Assembly (NCBI RefSeq): GCF_008932245.1 | Contig: NZ_CP034910.1 | Coordinates: 1,488,001-1,552,000, forward strand | Origin: Sinorhizobium alkalisoli | Lineage (GTDB): Bacteria > Pseudomonadota > Alphaproteobacteria > Rhizobiales > Rhizobiaceae | Direction of reading: 5' to 3' | Length of the DNA: 64,000 bases | Part shown: positions 41,031 through 49,292 of the stretch, piece by piece | Numbering within the stretch: position 1 is the first letter of the stretch | How the letters are laid out: every line of letters begins with the position of its first letter | Made by a program: the position numbers and the translations under genes | The notes under the pieces: generated by a model | The model's input: only the letters and a program-made list of their open reading frames with translations | Databases searched by the model: none | What the model was told of the DNA's origin: nothing

Positions 41031-41300
41031 TCATGCGTCCTCACGGGGCCAGCGGCTGACGCGGAAGCCTGCTTCACTCGCCGCGTCCAGAAAGGCCTCC
41101 AGAGCCGCATCCGGGGAAGCATCGCCGGCCAGTGCGGCCTCGCAACCGGACATGGCAGCCTGCCGCGCCGGGCCCGGCGAGCGCCAATGGTTCTTGAGGC
41201 AGAGAAGCGCATCGCGCGTGCTCTGCACACGCAGCACTCGCTCGCCGGCCTCGAGGATCACCGGCTCGTCCCACTGCCGATCAATATTCAGCTCGACCAT
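41031..41300 (-). CDS. DUF982 domain protein
   Basis: An 89-residue protein of the rhizobial DUF982 family: WDEPVILEAGERVLRVQSTR, DALLCLKNHWRSPGPARQAA and FLDAASEAGFRV match the family pattern W-x2-PV...W. Function unknown. It overlaps the stop of the CBS protein gene by 13 nt and is the last gene of a three-gene unit. Confidence 0.8.
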   Translation of the reverse strand: MVELNIDRQWDEPVILEAGERVLRVQSTRDALLCLKNHWRSPGPARQAAMSGCEAALAGDASPDAALEAFLDAASEAGFRVSRWPREDA

Positions 41301-41758
41301 CCCTGTGTCCCCCCTGCATTGCGCGCTTGATCGGCAACCGAAGCCAGCACGAAAGCGCCGAAATCCGGATATACCCGAGCGATATCCGCGAGCGCGAGGA
41401 CCCCGATTGCGCGACGTTCGTCGTTCACGACCACAAGTCGCCGTGACCGGCTGCTTGCCATCTTCTGCGCCGCGGCGAGTACGCTATCTCCAGGGGAGCA
41501 CGTCTCCGGTGAGACCACCATGAATTCGCGAACCGCTGCGGTGGTGGAGAGGCCTTGCGCAAGCACGGAGACGACGATGTCCCTGTCGGAGATTGAGCCG
41601 AGGATTGCCCCGACAGGCGGGAACTCGACCGGTAGAAAGCCCACCCCTGTCTCCTCCATCAGGCGAGCCGCCGACTGTGCCGAGTCGTCCGGCGAAACCG
41701 TGTAGACCGTGGGGGTCATCACCGATGCCACGGTTATCTGCCCCTCACTCTCGGCCAT
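41288..41758 (-). CDS. CBS-domain pair protein
   Basis: A 156-residue protein formed by two CBS motifs: VASVMTPTVYTVSPDDSAQS, LGSISDRDIVVSVLAQGLST, VREFMVVSPETCSPGDSVLA and RAIGVLALADIARVY. CBS pairs bind adenine nucleotides and sense energy state. The partner is unknown. It lies within an operon with an upstream 67-residue protein (14-nt overlap) and downstream DUF982 protein. Confidence 0.87.
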   Translation of the reverse strand: MAESEGQITVASVMTPTVYTVSPDDSAQSAARLMEETGVGFLPVEFPPVGAILGSISDRDIVVSVLAQGLSTTAAVREFMVVSPETCSPGDSVLAAAQKMASSRSRRLVVVNDERRAIGVLALADIARVYPDFGAFVLASVADQARNAGGTQGWSS

Positions 41759-41948
41759 TGCTCAAACTCCTGCCGTCGATCGATGCTGGCACTCGAACCT
41801 CGTCGAGGGGAGACGTCGGTAAAGGCAAATCCACCTTTTGCGGCACGAGCACCTGCGGCTCCTGCGCGTTCTTTCGAGGGCGCCTCGCTTCCGGCGACTC
41901 CGGTTGGGTCACCCTCGGTTTGCTGCGCCTGAGCTTACGTCGCATCAT
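41745..41948 (-). CDS. Small basic hypothetical protein
   Basis: A 67-residue protein (MMRRKLRRSKPRVTQPESPE, later VDLPLPTSPLDEVRVPASID) that is basic at the front and proline-rich after. The start is supported by AAAGGAGG. It overlaps the CBS gene by 14 nt and would be first in that operon. GGAAC occurs upstream on the minus strand (41973-41969), but no -10 match follows. Function unknown. Confidence 0.5.
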   Translation of the reverse strand: MMRRKLRRSKPRVTQPESPEARRPRKNAQEPQVLVPQKVDLPLPTSPLDEVRVPASIDGRSLSNGRE

Positions 41949-42122
41949 CGCTTCGGCCTCCTTTTGCGGTTCCGATTTGGTCCATTTAGCCCAACGTGCC
42001 GACAAGCGGATAGGTTCCCCCCGCCGTCGAATTTTCGAGGGGTTGCGTACGTTCTCATGCGGATCCGCTCGATAACGGCGGCTGAACCGCCGCCAGCCGC
42101 CGCTTGCCCCAGCCTGACCGAA

Positions 42123-42545
42123 TCATTTGTGAGCGCCTCCCGGCTCTGTCACGCCTTGAAGGCCAACACCCGCGACCGAGGGATCCGACCGGGCAGCGTC
42201 GGCGAGCGACACGACCCCGACCAGGCGCTTCGCCCTGTTGACCACCGGCAGCCGGCGAACCTGCTGATCGCCCATATTGTGGGCGACGTCAGATAGCTCC
42301 TCATCGTCGAAGCAATATTTGACGTCGGTGGTCATGACGTCGGAAACGCGCGTGTTGGCGTCGCGGCCATCGGCCACGCAGCGAACCACGATATCGCGAT
42401 CCGTTATCATCCCGACCAGCCGATCATGGTCGCCAACCGGGAGGAAGCCGATGTCATTATCGGCCATGTGCCGAGCAACTGCCGCAACCGTATCGTCCGG
42501 GTTTACCACATGGACATTCTTCGTCATGACGTCTGCAACGCGCAT
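42123..42545 (-). CDS. CBS-domain pair protein
   Basis: A 140-residue stand-alone CBS pair: MRVADVMTKNVHVVNPDDTV, GFLPVGDHDRLVGMITDRDI, VRRLPVVNRAKRLVGVVSLA. The VGMITDRDI and VVSLAD strands are the usual nucleotide-binding positions. It is a paralogue of the CBS gene at 41288-41758. The gene stands between DUF2934 upstream (20 nt gap) and a 174-nt gap downstream, so it may share the DUF2934 stress promoter. Confidence 0.88.
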   Translation of the reverse strand: MRVADVMTKNVHVVNPDDTVAAVARHMADNDIGFLPVGDHDRLVGMITDRDIVVRCVADGRDANTRVSDVMTTDVKYCFDDEELSDVAHNMGDQQVRRLPVVNRAKRLVGVVSLADAARSDPSVAGVGLQGVTEPGGAHK

Positions 42546-42565
42546 GATTGATACTCCTTACTGAT

Positions 42566-42796
42566 TCAGGCCTTGTTGGCATCCGGGGTTCGTTCGGTTC
42601 CAAGGGAGGCGGGGGCTGCCGGCGCATTCAGCGCGCCGGTGGTGCCTTCCGTCTCTTCCATCGGATCTGGCCCGTTGCCGCGGGCCATCTCGCGGCTGGC
42701 CTGCTCCCAGTGTCGCTTGTCCTGACCGTCCGGACGGCCTTCCTTTTCCCAAATTGCATAGGCCCGCCGTCGGATGAGTTCTTCTCTTTCATCCAT
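42566..42796 (-). CDS. DUF2934 domain protein
   Basis: A 76-residue protein starting MDEREELIRRRAYAIWEKEG then RPDGQDKRHWEQASREM, the DUF2934 motif (R-x-R-A-Y-x-L/I-W-E-x-E-G-x-P...W). Function unknown. The start at 42796 follows GGGAGAG. A perfect EcfG-type promoter begins inside the 3' end of glgX. Confidence 0.85.
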   Translation of the reverse strand: MDEREELIRRRAYAIWEKEGRPDGQDKRHWEQASREMARGNGPDPMEETEGTTGALNAPAAPASLGTERTPDANKA

Positions 42797-42832
42797 CACC
42801 GCTCTCCCGTTAAAGAATAGATGCGGATTGCC

Positions 42833-42857
42833 AACGACTGAGCCTTTCATTTGTTCC
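42833..42857 (-). promoter_or_regulatory. EcfG-type promoter for DUF2934, partly inside glgX
   Basis: On the minus strand GGAAC (42857-42853, within the last codons of glgX), 16 nt, CGTT (42836-42833). Confidence 0.65.
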
Positions 42858-44916
42858 GCTGCGCGTGGCTCGTGGGAGCCGCAATGAAGACGACGACGCT
42901 CTGTTCCGGTATCAGTTCGCTATCGTCGGCGGGACGGACTTCGAAGCTTGCCTCCACGCTGTCCAGCGTGCGCCACCATTGCCAGCCGTCCCGGGATCCA
43001 GGCAGAGAGAACCGACAATCGGCTCCGGAGTTGAGCATGATGATGAGATCGCCGTCCGCGCTATCGCCGGCGTGCAGGTGCACACCGATGGCCTGCTGCT
43101 CCATTCGATGCCAGTCCTCATGCGTCATGGGCTGGCCGTCGGGACGAAGCCACGTGATCAGCTCCGAATCCAGGAATCCATCCTCTCGAAGGAGGGGGTG
43201 ATCGAGCCGAAAGGCGATGAGCCCCCTGCAAAAGCAAAGGAAATCCTCATCGCTTGCGCTCCAGTCGACCCAGCCGATTTCGTTGTCCTGGCAGTAGCTG
43301 TTATTGTTGCCGCCCTGGCTGTTGCCGAGTTCGTCTCCGCCGAGCATCATGGGCACCCCGCGACTAAGCATCAGGGTAGCCAAAATGGCCCTGCGCCGGC
43401 GCACGCGGGCCGCAAGGACATCAGCATTGCCGGTTTGGCCTTCCACGCCGAGATTATCCGAGCAGTTGTCCGCGTGCCCGTCACGATTTTCCTCGCCATT
43501 TGCCTCGTTGTGCCGCTCGCTGAAGGAGACCGTGTCGGCGAGCGTCAAACCATCATGGGCGCTGACCAGATTGATTGATGATGTCGCCACACGGCCGGAA
43601 TGATTGAATTCCGTGGGAGAGCCCACAAGGCGCTGTGCGAGGCACGGAACCTGCCCGGGATCGCGCCTCCAGTAGCGCCTCACGTCGTCGCGAAAGCGGT
43701 CGTTCCATTCGCGAAATGGCGGGGGAAAGCCGCCGAGCTGATATCCGTCGTCGCCAATGTCCCAGGGCTCGGCGATCAGCTTCACGCCGGCGAGCACGGG
43801 ATCCTGGCGTATAGCGTCGAAAAAGCCGCCCTCGCGGTCGAATTCGATCTGCTCTCTTCCGAGCGCACTCGCGAGATCGAAACGGAAGCCGTCGACATGC
43901 ATCGCGGTCACCCAATAGCGCAGGCTGTCCAGCACCATGCGAAGCACCATGGGATGCGCGACATTGAGGGTGTTGCCGGTGCCGGTCATGTCATATGTGT
44001 GCCTGCCGTCGGGCGATTGGCGATAGTAGCTCAGGTTATCGAAGCCGCGAAAGCTGAGCGTCGGCCCCAGTTCGGAACCTTCACCTGTATGGTTGTAGAC
44101 CACGTCCATGACGACTTCGATGCCAGCGGCATGGAAGGCCTTCACCATGGATTTGAATTCCTGAATGTTGCCATTCGACAAATAGCGGCGAGCCGGAGCA
44201 AAATAGCCCAGCGGCTGGTATCCCCAGTAGTTGCGCAATCCTCGTTCAATCAGGTGGCGATCGTCGAGGAAATACTGCACCGGCAAGAGTTCGACCACGG
44301 TCACGCCAAGCTTCGTGAGATGTTCCATGATCGCTGGGTGCGCCATTGCACGGAATGTGCCGCGTTCCTGCTCCGGTATGCCCGGACACGTCATCGTCAG
44401 TCCCCGGATATGCGCCTCGTAGATCACGGTGTCCGTCCAGGGGCGCCGAATGGCCTGCTCGCCCTCCCAGTCGAATTCCGGATCCTGCACGACCGCCTTC
44501 ACCATAAAGGGAGCACTGTCGCGTTCATCGAAGCTGAGATCCGCCTCCGCATGGCCGACACGATAGCCAAAGAGAGCATCGTCCCATCTCAGTTCTCCGA
44601 ATATCTGCTTGGCATAGGGATCGAGCAGGAGCTTGTTGGGGTTGAAGCGATAACCGTTTTCGGGATCGTAGGGGCCGTAAACACGATAGCCGTAGAGCGT
44701 GCCAGGTCCGATTCCCCCGATGAAGCCGGACCAGACATCCCCTTCGCGGCTGGGCAGCGGAAGGCGGGCGATTTCCGTTTCGCCGTCGCTGGAAAAGAGG
44801 CAGAGCTCGACCTTTTCGGCATGTGCCGAGAAGACTGCGAAATGCGTGCCATCGCCTATGTACTCGGCTCCAAGCTCCGGTTTGAGGAAATCCAGCTTCG
44901 AGAAGGAGAGATTCAT
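42847..44916 (-). CDS. glgX: Glycogen debranching enzyme GlgX (isoamylase-type)
   Basis: A 689-residue GH13 enzyme that removes alpha-1,6 branches of glycogen. It has an N-terminal CBM48 domain (about 15-150) and the GH13 regions VVYNHTGEG, HVDGFRFDLASALGRE (nucleophile Asp), LIAEPWDIG (acid/base Glu) and NLVSAHDGLTLAD (transition-state Asp). The length fits GlgX. It is divergent from treZ across 155 nt, and a stress-type promoter with 17-nt spacing lies at 44982-45007. With treZ it suggests glycogen turnover to trehalose under stress. Confidence 0.93.
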   Translation of the reverse strand: MNLSFSKLDFLKPELGAEYIGDGTHFAVFSAHAEKVELCLFSSDGETEIARLPLPSREGDVWSGFIGGIGPGTLYGYRVYGPYDPENGYRFNPNKLLLDPYAKQIFGELRWDDALFGYRVGHAEADLSFDERDSAPFMVKAVVQDPEFDWEGEQAIRRPWTDTVIYEAHIRGLTMTCPGIPEQERGTFRAMAHPAIMEHLTKLGVTVVELLPVQYFLDDRHLIERGLRNYWGYQPLGYFAPARRYLSNGNIQEFKSMVKAFHAAGIEVVMDVVYNHTGEGSELGPTLSFRGFDNLSYYRQSPDGRHTYDMTGTGNTLNVAHPMVLRMVLDSLRYWVTAMHVDGFRFDLASALGREQIEFDREGGFFDAIRQDPVLAGVKLIAEPWDIGDDGYQLGGFPPPFREWNDRFRDDVRRYWRRDPGQVPCLAQRLVGSPTEFNHSGRVATSSINLVSAHDGLTLADTVSFSERHNEANGEENRDGHADNCSDNLGVEGQTGNADVLAARVRRRRAILATLMLSRGVPMMLGGDELGNSQGGNNNSYCQDNEIGWVDWSASDEDFLCFCRGLIAFRLDHPLLREDGFLDSELITWLRPDGQPMTHEDWHRMEQQAIGVHLHAGDSADGDLIIMLNSGADCRFSLPGSRDGWQWWRTLDSVEASFEVRPADDSELIPEQSVVVFIAAPTSHAQRNK

Positions 44917-44981
44917 AGGCGTTTTTCACCCTTTCGCTTTCAGTCGAGCACGATCGGTGGCCGAGAATGCGGCAGCGTGCC

Positions 44982-45007
44982 AACGCGCTGCGAAGCAAGT
45001 TTGTTCC
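44982..45007 (-). promoter_or_regulatory. EcfG-type promoter for glgX (17-nt spacer)
   Basis: On the minus strand GGAAC (45007-45003), 17 nt, CGTT (44985-44982), about 66 nt before the glgX ATG. Confidence 0.55.
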
Positions 45008-45036
45008 TGCGGCAGGGCTTGCGCAACGGTTGGTTG

Positions 45037-45061
45037 GGAACTTTGCGACAGCGGTGGGGTT
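45037..45061 (+). promoter_or_regulatory. EcfG-type promoter for treZ
   Basis: GGAAC at 45037-45041, 16 nt, GGTT at 45058-45061. The predicted transcript start (about 45068) leaves almost no leader before the first ATG (45072); an in-frame ATG at 45087 is an alternative start. Confidence 0.6.
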
Positions 45062-45071
45062 CTAAGCTCGC

Positions 45072-46856
45072 ATGGGCCATCGAAAAATGCTGACACGCGA
45101 AGCGAGAACATGGGGAGCGAGGCTTCTCGAGCCCGGCAAGGCCGAATTCCGCATCTGGGCACCGGATCAGGGCAACATGGCTGTCGTCGTCGGGGACCGG
45201 ACGATCGAGATGGCGGAGGAGGAGGGCGGCTGGTTCTCAGCTGTGGCGGCAGCCGATACCGGCAGCCTGTACCAATTCGCCCTTTCTGACGGAACGCGAG
45301 TAAGCGATCCTGCTTCCCGGGCTCAAGCCGATGGGGTCGAGGGGCCGTCAGTTCTGGTCGATCAGGATCGATATCGCTGGAAACATCCCGACTGGGACGG
45401 ACGCCCATGGAACGAAGCCGTCGTTTACGAGCTGCATGTCGGCACCTTCACCGAGGAAGGAACGTTCCGGGCCGCCAGCACGCGCATTGGAGAATTGGCG
45501 CGCGTGGGCGTCACGACAGTGGAACTCATGCCGTTGGCCCAGTTTCCCGGCCGCCGCGGGTGGGGCTATGACGGCGTGCTTCATTTCGCACCACACAATG
45601 CCTATGGCACGCCCGACGATCTGAAGGCCCTAGTCGACGCGGCCCATGGACATGGAATGATGGCCATTCTGGATGTCGTCTACAACCACTTTGGCCCGGT
45701 AGGCAATGCGCTGGCGCGCTATGCATCGCCCTTCTTCAACAGCAGACGAGAGACCCCCTGGGGTGCGGCGATCGACTTCGACCACCCCGCCGTAAGATGG
45801 TATTTCATCGAGAATGCCCTCTATTGGCTTCAGGACTTCCGTTTCGACGGCCTGCGCCTCGACGCCGTAGATCAGATCAAGGACACGCAGGAGCCTTCGT
45901 TTCTTCAGGAGCTCGCCCGAACCGCGCGCCGGGCCATACCCGATCGTCACATCCATCTGACGGTGGAGGATGACGAGCGACGGCCGGAGCTTGTTGCCTA
46001 TTCGGGCGATGGAGAGCCTTTGCGCTTTTCCGCGAGCTGGAACGACGACTTTCATCACGCGGCCCACGTCATTGCGACCGGGGAGACCAGCGGCCACTAC
46101 CAGCCTTACGAGCACGCCCCTTCGATGATCCTGAAAGAAATTCTCGCTACGGGCTTTTGGTCCCGTTCGGTTGGCGGAAATCGAAACGTCGGGCAAACCA
46201 CGCCGTTGTCCCGGGTCGCATTTCTGCAGAACCACGATCAAATCGGGAACCGGGCGCTCGGCGAGCGGTTGCGAACGCTGGTCCCGCCGGACCTTCTCGA
46301 CGTGCTGATGTCCCTCCTTATACTCTCGCCGCAAATCCCACTGTTGTTTATGGGAGATGACTACGGCGAAACCCGGCCTTTTCATTTCTTCGCCGACTAT
46401 GAAGGCGAGATCGCCGATGCGATCCGGAGAAACCGACCGGAAGAAGCGGTGCGCTTTGGCGGGAAGCCGGAGGACGCGGGGCACATTCCCGACGCCCTGG
46501 ACCCGCGAACTCTCGCTTCCTGCAGGTTGAACTGGAGCCGGGCCGGAAGTGGGGAAGGGGAACGCGAACGCAGCAAGCTTAGCAATCTCATCGCCCTGCG
46601 GATGCGCCACATCGTTCCGATCCTCGCTCCGCCGAAACGGGTCGTCGTTCACCCGTCACCCGAAGGGCTGATCGCAATCGACTGGCATTTCAGCCAGGCT
46701 ACACTTCAATTGAGAGCCAATTTCTCAAAGGAGCAGCAGGCTTTTCCCGGTGTGGAGGGCGAGGTCATCTGGTCTATCGGCCGTCCGGCCGAGGCGCCGG
46801 TGCTCATGGCTCCCGGAATTCTCGTTGCCGTGGCTGAGGAGCCGGACGAATGGTGA
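45072..46856 (+). CDS. treZ: Malto-oligosyltrehalose trehalohydrolase
   Basis: A GH13 enzyme of 594 residues (589 if the ATG at 45087 is used) that releases trehalose from maltooligosyl-trehalose. Seen are an N-terminal CBM48-like domain (GKAEFRIWAPDQ), WNEAVVYELHVGTFTEEGTF, VVYNHFGPVGN, FDGLRLDAVDQIKD (nucleophile Asp), HLTVEDDERRPE (acid Glu) and AFLQNHDQIGNRALGER. Its partner, maltooligosyl-trehalose synthase TreY, is not in the window. The gene is followed after 28 nt by the UdgX-like gene, probably on one transcript. Confidence 0.92.
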   Translation: MGHRKMLTREARTWGARLLEPGKAEFRIWAPDQGNMAVVVGDRTIEMAEEEGGWFSAVAAADTGSLYQFALSDGTRVSDPASRAQADGVEGPSVLVDQDRYRWKHPDWDGRPWNEAVVYELHVGTFTEEGTFRAASTRIGELARVGVTTVELMPLAQFPGRRGWGYDGVLHFAPHNAYGTPDDLKALVDAAHGHGMMAILDVVYNHFGPVGNALARYASPFFNSRRETPWGAAIDFDHPAVRWYFIENALYWLQDFRFDGLRLDAVDQIKDTQEPSFLQELARTARRAIPDRHIHLTVEDDERRPELVAYSGDGEPLRFSASWNDDFHHAAHVIATGETSGHYQPYEHAPSMILKEILATGFWSRSVGGNRNVGQTTPLSRVAFLQNHDQIGNRALGERLRTLVPPDLLDVLMSLLILSPQIPLLFMGDDYGETRPFHFFADYEGEIADAIRRNRPEEAVRFGGKPEDAGHIPDALDPRTLASCRLNWSRAGSGEGERERSKLSNLIALRMRHIVPILAPPKRVVVHPSPEGLIAIDWHFSQATLQLRANFSKEQQAFPGVEGEVIWSIGRPAEAPVLMAPGILVAVAEEPDEW

Positions 46857-46884
46857 GAAGATCAGACACGAGCAGAGCAGGGAA

Positions 46885-47517
46885 ATGAAGCTGGGTCCAG
46901 CTCTTGTCGGCGACCATGCACACGGCGCTTCGCTCGACGCTATCAGCCGGCAGGCCGACGGCTGCCGGCGCTGCGACCTCTACAGGTACGCCAAGCAGCT
47001 CGTCTTCGGTGAAGGACCTCGCGACGCCAGGCTTATTCTGGTCGGCGAACAGCCGGGCGACCGCGAGGACATCGAGGGCCGGCCTTTCGTCGGGCCGGCG
47101 GGCAATCTGCTCGCCCGGTGCCTCGAAGAGGCCGGCATCGAACGGACGGAGTGCTACGTCACCAACGCGGTCAAGCATTTCAAGTACGAGCAGCGAGGCA
47201 AGCGCCGAATTCACTCGAAGCCGAATGCCGGCGAGATCCAGAGCTGTGCCTGGTGGCTCGGGGCGGAAATCGAGAAAATCCAGCCGGAAGTCGTTGTCGC
47301 GCTTGGCGCAACAGCAGCAAGAACGCTGCTTGGCAGCTCGGTTAAAGTCACACGAGACCGCGGCAGGGCGTTCCACGCCGGACAGGACTTCGACGTCGTC
47401 GTGACAATTCACCCCTCCTATCTGTTGCGCATTCGCGAACGCGACACGGCACAACGCGAACGCGAGCACTTCATCGAAGACCTTAAAACAGCAGCATCCC
47501 TTCGGTCGCAACATTGA
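46885..47517 (+). CDS. UdgX-type uracil-DNA glycosylase/uracil-DNA binding protein
   Basis: A 210-residue family-4-like uracil-DNA glycosylase: motif A GEQPGDREDIEGRPFVG, cysteines C27 and C30 (CRRC), C90 and C121 able to hold an iron-sulfur cluster, and the insertion KRRIH at 106-110. KRRIH is diagnostic of UdgX, which forms a covalent adduct with the DNA abasic site through that histidine. The C-terminal motif is TIHPSYLLR. The ATG at 46885 follows CAGGGAA. It is 28 nt behind treZ and so likely stress-induced. The DUF4130 partner domain often found with UdgX is absent. Confidence 0.85.
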   Translation: MKLGPALVGDHAHGASLDAISRQADGCRRCDLYRYAKQLVFGEGPRDARLILVGEQPGDREDIEGRPFVGPAGNLLARCLEEAGIERTECYVTNAVKHFKYEQRGKRRIHSKPNAGEIQSCAWWLGAEIEKIQPEVVVALGATAARTLLGSSVKVTRDRGRAFHAGQDFDVVVTIHPSYLLRIRERDTAQREREHFIEDLKTAASLRSQH

Positions 47518-47619
47518 GTGCCCCCTGGCGGCGTGACAGGATTGCGACGAAAACGCGACTCGGGGTCCGGCAGGGCCCACGGCCGCCACGAACTCATATG
47601 GACAGAGGGAGAATGTTGG

Positions 47620-48447
47620 ATGTCGTGGAATCTCGATGAGACCGTGCGAACGTCTGCGGGCACAGTGGCGGCAGGCCGTGCCGGTAACGGACCTCCGCTT
47701 GTGCTCGCTCACGGGTGGCCATGGTCCTCTTTCTCATGGCACCGGATCATTCCGGACCTTTCCGAGCGATTTCGCGTCCATTGGTATGACATGCCCGGAT
47801 ACGGACGATCCGACAAGGACGCGGAGCAGCGCACCTCCCTCGACGTGCAAGGAACGATATTCGCCGAGATGCTGGCTCACTGGGGCCTCGATCGACCGAT
47901 GGTCATTGCCCATGACATGGGCGGAGCGACGACCCTGCGCGCCCATCTGCTGCATGGCTGCAATTTCGAGCGGTATGTTCTGATGAATGTCGTCGCGATG
48001 CGTCCCTGGGGCTCGGAGTTCTTCGCTCACGTCGGACGCCACGTGGATGCCTTCATGGGGCTGCCGCCACATATCCACAGAGCCGTCGTCGAGGCCTACA
48101 TCAAAGGGGCGATCATCAACGACATCGATTCCGCCGACGTCGAGATGCTCGTCAAACCCTGGATATCCGAGGAGGGGCGGGCAAGCTTCTACCGCCAGTT
48201 CGCACAGGCCGACGAGAGGTATACCGCCGAGGTCGAACCATCATTCGCGGAGATTCGCTGTCCGGTGCAGATAATCTGGGGCGAGGACGATCCCTGGATC
48301 CCGATCGAAAGGGGCAGAGCGCTTCACGCGCTGATCCCGCACGCCTCTTTCGAAGCACTTCCGGGTATCGGCCATTTGCCCCAGCTTGAACAGCCGGATC
48401 TTGTACTCGGACGATTGCGTTCATTTCTGTTGGGTGCAGAGCGGTAA
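47620..48447 (+). CDS. Alpha/beta hydrolase, epoxide hydrolase/haloacetate dehalogenase-like
   Basis: A 275-residue alpha/beta hydrolase. The oxyanion motif is LVLAHGWPWSSFSW; the nucleophile elbow is VIAHDMGGATT with Asp, as in epoxide hydrolases and haloacetate dehalogenases (not Ser); the acid is in WGEDDPWIP and the His in LPGIGHLPQLEQP. The substrate is unknown. The ATG at 47620 follows GGGAGAATG; the frame is open to 47518 but lacks support. It is a single gene. Confidence 0.83.
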   Translation: MSWNLDETVRTSAGTVAAGRAGNGPPLVLAHGWPWSSFSWHRIIPDLSERFRVHWYDMPGYGRSDKDAEQRTSLDVQGTIFAEMLAHWGLDRPMVIAHDMGGATTLRAHLLHGCNFERYVLMNVVAMRPWGSEFFAHVGRHVDAFMGLPPHIHRAVVEAYIKGAIINDIDSADVEMLVKPWISEEGRASFYRQFAQADERYTAEVEPSFAEIRCPVQIIWGEDDPWIPIERGRALHALIPHASFEALPGIGHLPQLEQPDLVLGRLRSFLLGAER

Positions 48448-48483
48448 CCGCTCATGCTACTGCATGGCTCCTTTAATTGACCT

Positions 48484-48557
48484 GACATGCAGTAATACAA
48501 AGTGCTACAGTGACCTTTGCGCGTCTAATAAGACGCGCGGCGCTGTAGCTGTTTCCG
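48484..48557 (+). repeat. Palindromic intergenic repeat, copy A
   Basis: Starting GACATGCAGTAATACAAAGT, it contains the hairpin GCGCGTCT-AATA-AGACGCGC and ends GGCGCTGTAG, pairing with the upstream CTACAG. The reverse complement of 58678-58735 is a second, diverged copy. It resembles rhizobial mosaic intergenic palindromes (RIME-like), a label I cannot confirm without a search. Confidence 0.7.
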
Positions 48558-48638
48558 TTTTTCAGGAACAACTCGCAGACGGCTTCTTTTCAGGCACCTG
48601 TCAATTGACATGAGAAGAGGTGGCAGCGCTTCGTACGG

Positions 48639-49292
48639 CTAAAGGATTTTCGCCTTCCGGAGCATGAAAGCCTCTGCGAAATGCTCGGGTGCCCGGCACT
48701 CCATTCCCCGCAGCCGCGCAAGCCCCGCGAACGTCTCCCGGTCAAACCAGTCTTTCGAGCGCTGCGTTCCGAAGTGTTGGTGCAGGAGAGCAATCTTCCT
48801 TTCCATGACCTCGGCCGTAAGCGGCGAATAGGCATTTGGCTGGCCGAGGTCGCCGTCCCACTTGGGAATCTCGTACTCGAGCACCAGATGGTCACGGAAA
48901 ACGTTCCAGGTCAGCTTGTTTACTTCGCGATGGTCCTGGTGGGCGTCGAGCCGCGCGTGGGTGAACACTACATCCGGCCGGAACCGAGCCCTGACATCGA
49001 TCAGCCAACGCTTGATGTCCCGGCTCTGCGAGGGGAAGTAGCTGTCCTCGAATTCCGCCACGTCGACAGTGGAAGACTGCGCGCCTTCGAGGAACGCTTC
49101 GGCCGAGGCACTGGCTTCCGCCCTCCGCTGGCCGCCGCCGCTCAGTACGCACCAGCTGACAGTCAGCCTCACCCCTGACGCGATCAGGCTGAGGATCGTG
49201 CCTCCCGCACCGATTTCTATGTCGTCGGAGTGGGCACCAAGGCAGAGGACCGAGAGTTCCTCCCCGCGACGCGCGAGGGCGAGCCCCATCAT
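48639..49292 (-). CDS. PIG-L/LmbE family zinc-dependent deacetylase
   Basis: A 217-residue PIG-L deacetylase: zinc-site motif LGAHSDDIEIGAGG (His21, Asp24) and THARLDAHQDHREV with the second histidine. Family members deacetylate N-acetyl sugars, including GlcNAc-inositol. It ends a run of three genes coupled by ATGA overlaps (C-methyltransferase, nucleotidyltransferase, this gene). It probably exposes an amino group on the deoxysugar or a glycan made by this cluster. Confidence 0.87.
   Translation of the reverse strand: MMGLALARRGEELSVLCLGAHSDDIEIGAGGTILSLIASGVRLTVSWCVLSGGGQRRAEASASAEAFLEGAQSSTVDVAEFEDSYFPSQSRDIKRWLIDVRARFRPDVVFTHARLDAHQDHREVNKLTWNVFRDHLVLEYEIPKWDGDLGQPNAYSPLTAEVMERKIALLHQHFGTQRSKDWFDRETFAGLARLRGMECRAPEHFAEAFMLRKAKIL

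Noticed and set aside
43600..45093. A 497-codon plus-strand frame over glgX
   Set aside because: It is the antisense shadow of glgX; the real GH13 motifs are on the minus strand.
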